A DNA stretch of 64,000 bases from Armatimonadota bacterium (GTDB lineage: Bacteria > Armatimonadota > Fimbriimonadia > Fimbriimonadales > Fimbriimonadaceae): the NCBI GenBank assembly GCA_016789105.1, contig JAEURN010000009.1:26451-90450 (forward strand), in the 5' to 3' direction. Under the pieces are notes generated by a model that was given only the letters and a program-made list of their open reading frames with translations, did no database searches and had not been told where the DNA came from. This document shows, in pieces, positions 62,723 through 64,000 of the stretch. Position 1 is the first letter of the stretch; every line of letters begins with the position of its first letter. The position numbers and the translations under genes were made by a program.

Positions 62723-63922
62723 ATGAACGACACGTTGCAAAGCTGGCTCAAAGGCGAGATCCAAGGGTTGAAGGACGCCCACCTTTACAAAACGCCGCGC
62801 ATCCTGGAATCCCCGGCGGGCGGGCGGGTCCGGATGGACGGTCGGGAAGTCATCAACCTCAGCAGCAACAACTATCTGGGGTTGGCGAACCATCCCAAGG
62901 TTCGCCAGGCGGCGTTGGAGGCTATTGAAAAGTGGGGGGTTGGTGCCGGGGCCGTGCGCTGGATTGGTGGCACCATGGCGATCCACGACGAATTGGAGGA
63001 ACGTCTTGCCAAGTTCAAGAAGGTAGAGGCTGTGCTCGTTTTCACGAGCGGATTCACGGCAAACAGTGGGTGCATCCCGGCGGTGGTTACTGGCGAGGAT
63101 GTGATTATCAGCGATGAGCTTAACCATGCCTCAATCATCGACGGAGTGCGGCTGAGTGCGGCGAGTTACCGCAAGAGCGACGGCTGGGTCTATGCGCATA
63201 AGGACATGGATCAGTTGGAGGATTGCCTCCGGCGGGCGCAAAGCTTTAATAAGCGCATGATCATCACTGACGGCGTTTTCAGCATGGATGGCGACATCGC
63301 CCCGCTGCCAGAAATTGTGGGTCTTGCGGAGCGGTATGACGCCTTTGTAATGGTGGATGACGCCCATGCCAGCGGCGTGTTGGGCAAGAATGGGGCCGGC
63401 ACCGCCAGCCACTTCGACCTTTACGGCCGAGTGGACATCCAGTTGGGCACATTGAGCAAAGCCCTCGGCGTTGTCGGTGGTTATATTGCCGGGAGTGCGC
63501 CATTGAAGGAGTGGTTGGTCAACCGTGGCCGGCCATACTTGTTCTCCACTGCCCACCCGCCGATGGTCGCTGCTGCCCTCATTGCTGCGCTAGATGTGAT
63601 GGAAAACGACCCCGAACCCATGGCGAAACTATGGGACAACGCCCGCAAATGGAAAGAGATGTTGCACGGGGCGGGGTTCGACACAATGGGCAGCGAGACC
63701 CCGATCACCCCGATCCTTTTTGGAGAGGAGAAGGCGGCCCAAGAGGCGGAGCGGTTGTTGTGGGAAGAAGGCGTCTATGCTCTCGCGATCGTGTATCCGA
63801 CGGTGGGCAAGGGCAAGGCGCGCATCCGCACCATGCCCAATGCGACCCATACCGACCAAGATCTTGCTGATGCCTTGGGTGCCTTCATCCGGGTGCGTGA
63901 CAAGCTCGGCGCCGGGGTTTAG
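62723..63922 (+). CDS. 2-amino-3-ketobutyrate CoA ligase / 8-amino-7-oxononanoate synthase family
   Basis: A 399-aa PLP enzyme (alpha-oxoamine synthase): [34 protein letters not shown] (here [10 protein letters not shown]), [16 protein letters not shown], and [13 protein letters not shown] with the PLP Lys. Candidates are Kbl (glycine C-acetyltransferase, threonine breakdown) and BioF (biotin synthesis); the WIGGTM and [10 protein letters not shown] segments fit Kbl better. No tdh or bio gene is in the window. The message ends near a palindromic repeat. Confidence 0.85.
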   Translation: MNDTLQSWLKGEIQGLKDAHLYKTPRILESPAGGRVRMDGREVINLSSNNYLGLANHPKVRQAALEAIEKWGVGAGAVRWIGGTMAIHDELEERLAKFKKVEAVLVFTSGFTANSGCIPAVVTGEDVIISDELNHASIIDGVRLSAASYRKSDGWVYAHKDMDQLEDCLRRAQSFNKRMIITDGVFSMDGDIAPLPEIVGLAERYDAFVMVDDAHASGVLGKNGAGTASHFDLYGRVDIQLGTLSKALGVVGGYIAGSAPLKEWLVNRGRPYLFSTAHPPMVAAALIAALDVMENDPEPMAKLWDNARKWKEMLHGAGFDTMGSETPITPILFGEEKAAQEAERLLWEEGVYALAIVYPTVGKGKARIRTMPNATHTDQDLADALGAFIRVRDKLGAGV

Positions 63923-63930
63923 CCCGCATT

Positions 63931-63963
63931 CCCCTCCCCAAGTCTGGGGAGGGTTGGGAGGGG
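63931..63963. repeat. GC-rich palindromic repeat, distant copy
   Basis: CCCCTCCCC, loop AAGTCT, GGGGAGGG, then TTGGGAGGGG. It is in the same orientation as copy 2 (43934), 20 kb from the array at 43829-44687, and 8 nt after the PLP-enzyme stop. The remaining 37 nt to the right edge show nothing else. Confidence 0.85.
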
Positions 63964-64000
63964 TTGTTTTCTCCACTCGGGCTCCGCTCCTCATACCCTG

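Overview
The window is a GC-rich bacterial chromosome segment with tightly packed genes on both strands. Three things suggest an Armatimonadota (Fimbriimonadia-like) genome: a prepilin-type protein whose N-terminus ends in FPVFAQAK, a style common in Armatimonadota; a division/cell-wall (dcw) cluster with a MurC-Ddl fusion and an inserted DUF881 plus small-basic-protein pair; and mixed envelope features (PEP-CTERM protein, TolC-type channel, lipoproteins). This placement is inference; there is no rRNA in the window and I saw no tRNA.

Layout. 1-3650: the end of a DUF2779 protein, a YncE-propeller/phosphoesterase protein and a PEP-CTERM protein. 3790-5235: an AT-rich island with two unrecognised plus-strand genes; the first carries an in-frame TGA and lies behind a run of 15 G placed between promoter-like boxes. 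5239-8700: a HerA-like ATPase, a Gfo/Idh/MocA oxidoreductase, a DUF899 thioredoxin-like protein and a possible 33-aa membrane peptide. 8679-14232: a minus-strand operon (HEAT-like exported protein, rpiB, an S41 pseudoprotease, an active S41 protease). 14274-22008: mtnP, a metal/B12-type binding lipoprotein, a sugar-phosphate isomerase, a HAD hydrolase, two tandem Mpv17-like membrane proteins, a pseudopilin, a pterin dehydratase and an M23+CAP secreted protein.

22160-40151 is the dcw operon: promoter, MraZ-box repeats, mraZ, rsmH, ftsL-like, ftsI, murE, murF, mraY, murD, ftsW, murG, murC-ddl, ftsQ-like, DUF881, small basic protein, ftsA, ftsZ and a strong terminator. Most junctions overlap by 1-8 bases, so it probably works as one translationally coupled unit that makes lipid II and assembles the division machine. 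No murB is present. It is followed by a promoter, a leader of about 380 nt rich in hairpins, and a long NrdA.

43776-44690 holds a DUF559 endonuclease-like gene embedded in copies of one GC-rich palindromic repeat (three of them in a 53-54-bp tandem array); another copy lies at 63931. The rest (44690-63922) is a mix of metabolism (ribBA, lpd, class I aldolase, a Kbl/BioF-type PLP enzyme), RNA and DNA maintenance (CCA-adding enzyme, 3-methyladenine glycosylase), envelope and transport genes (S10 peptidase, AI-2E family permease, TolC plus ABC ATPase, DUF454, lipoproteins), a pseudopilin with a Cys-rich partner, and a soluble globin-coupled chemoreceptor. Convergent gene pairs are commonly separated by strong hairpins.
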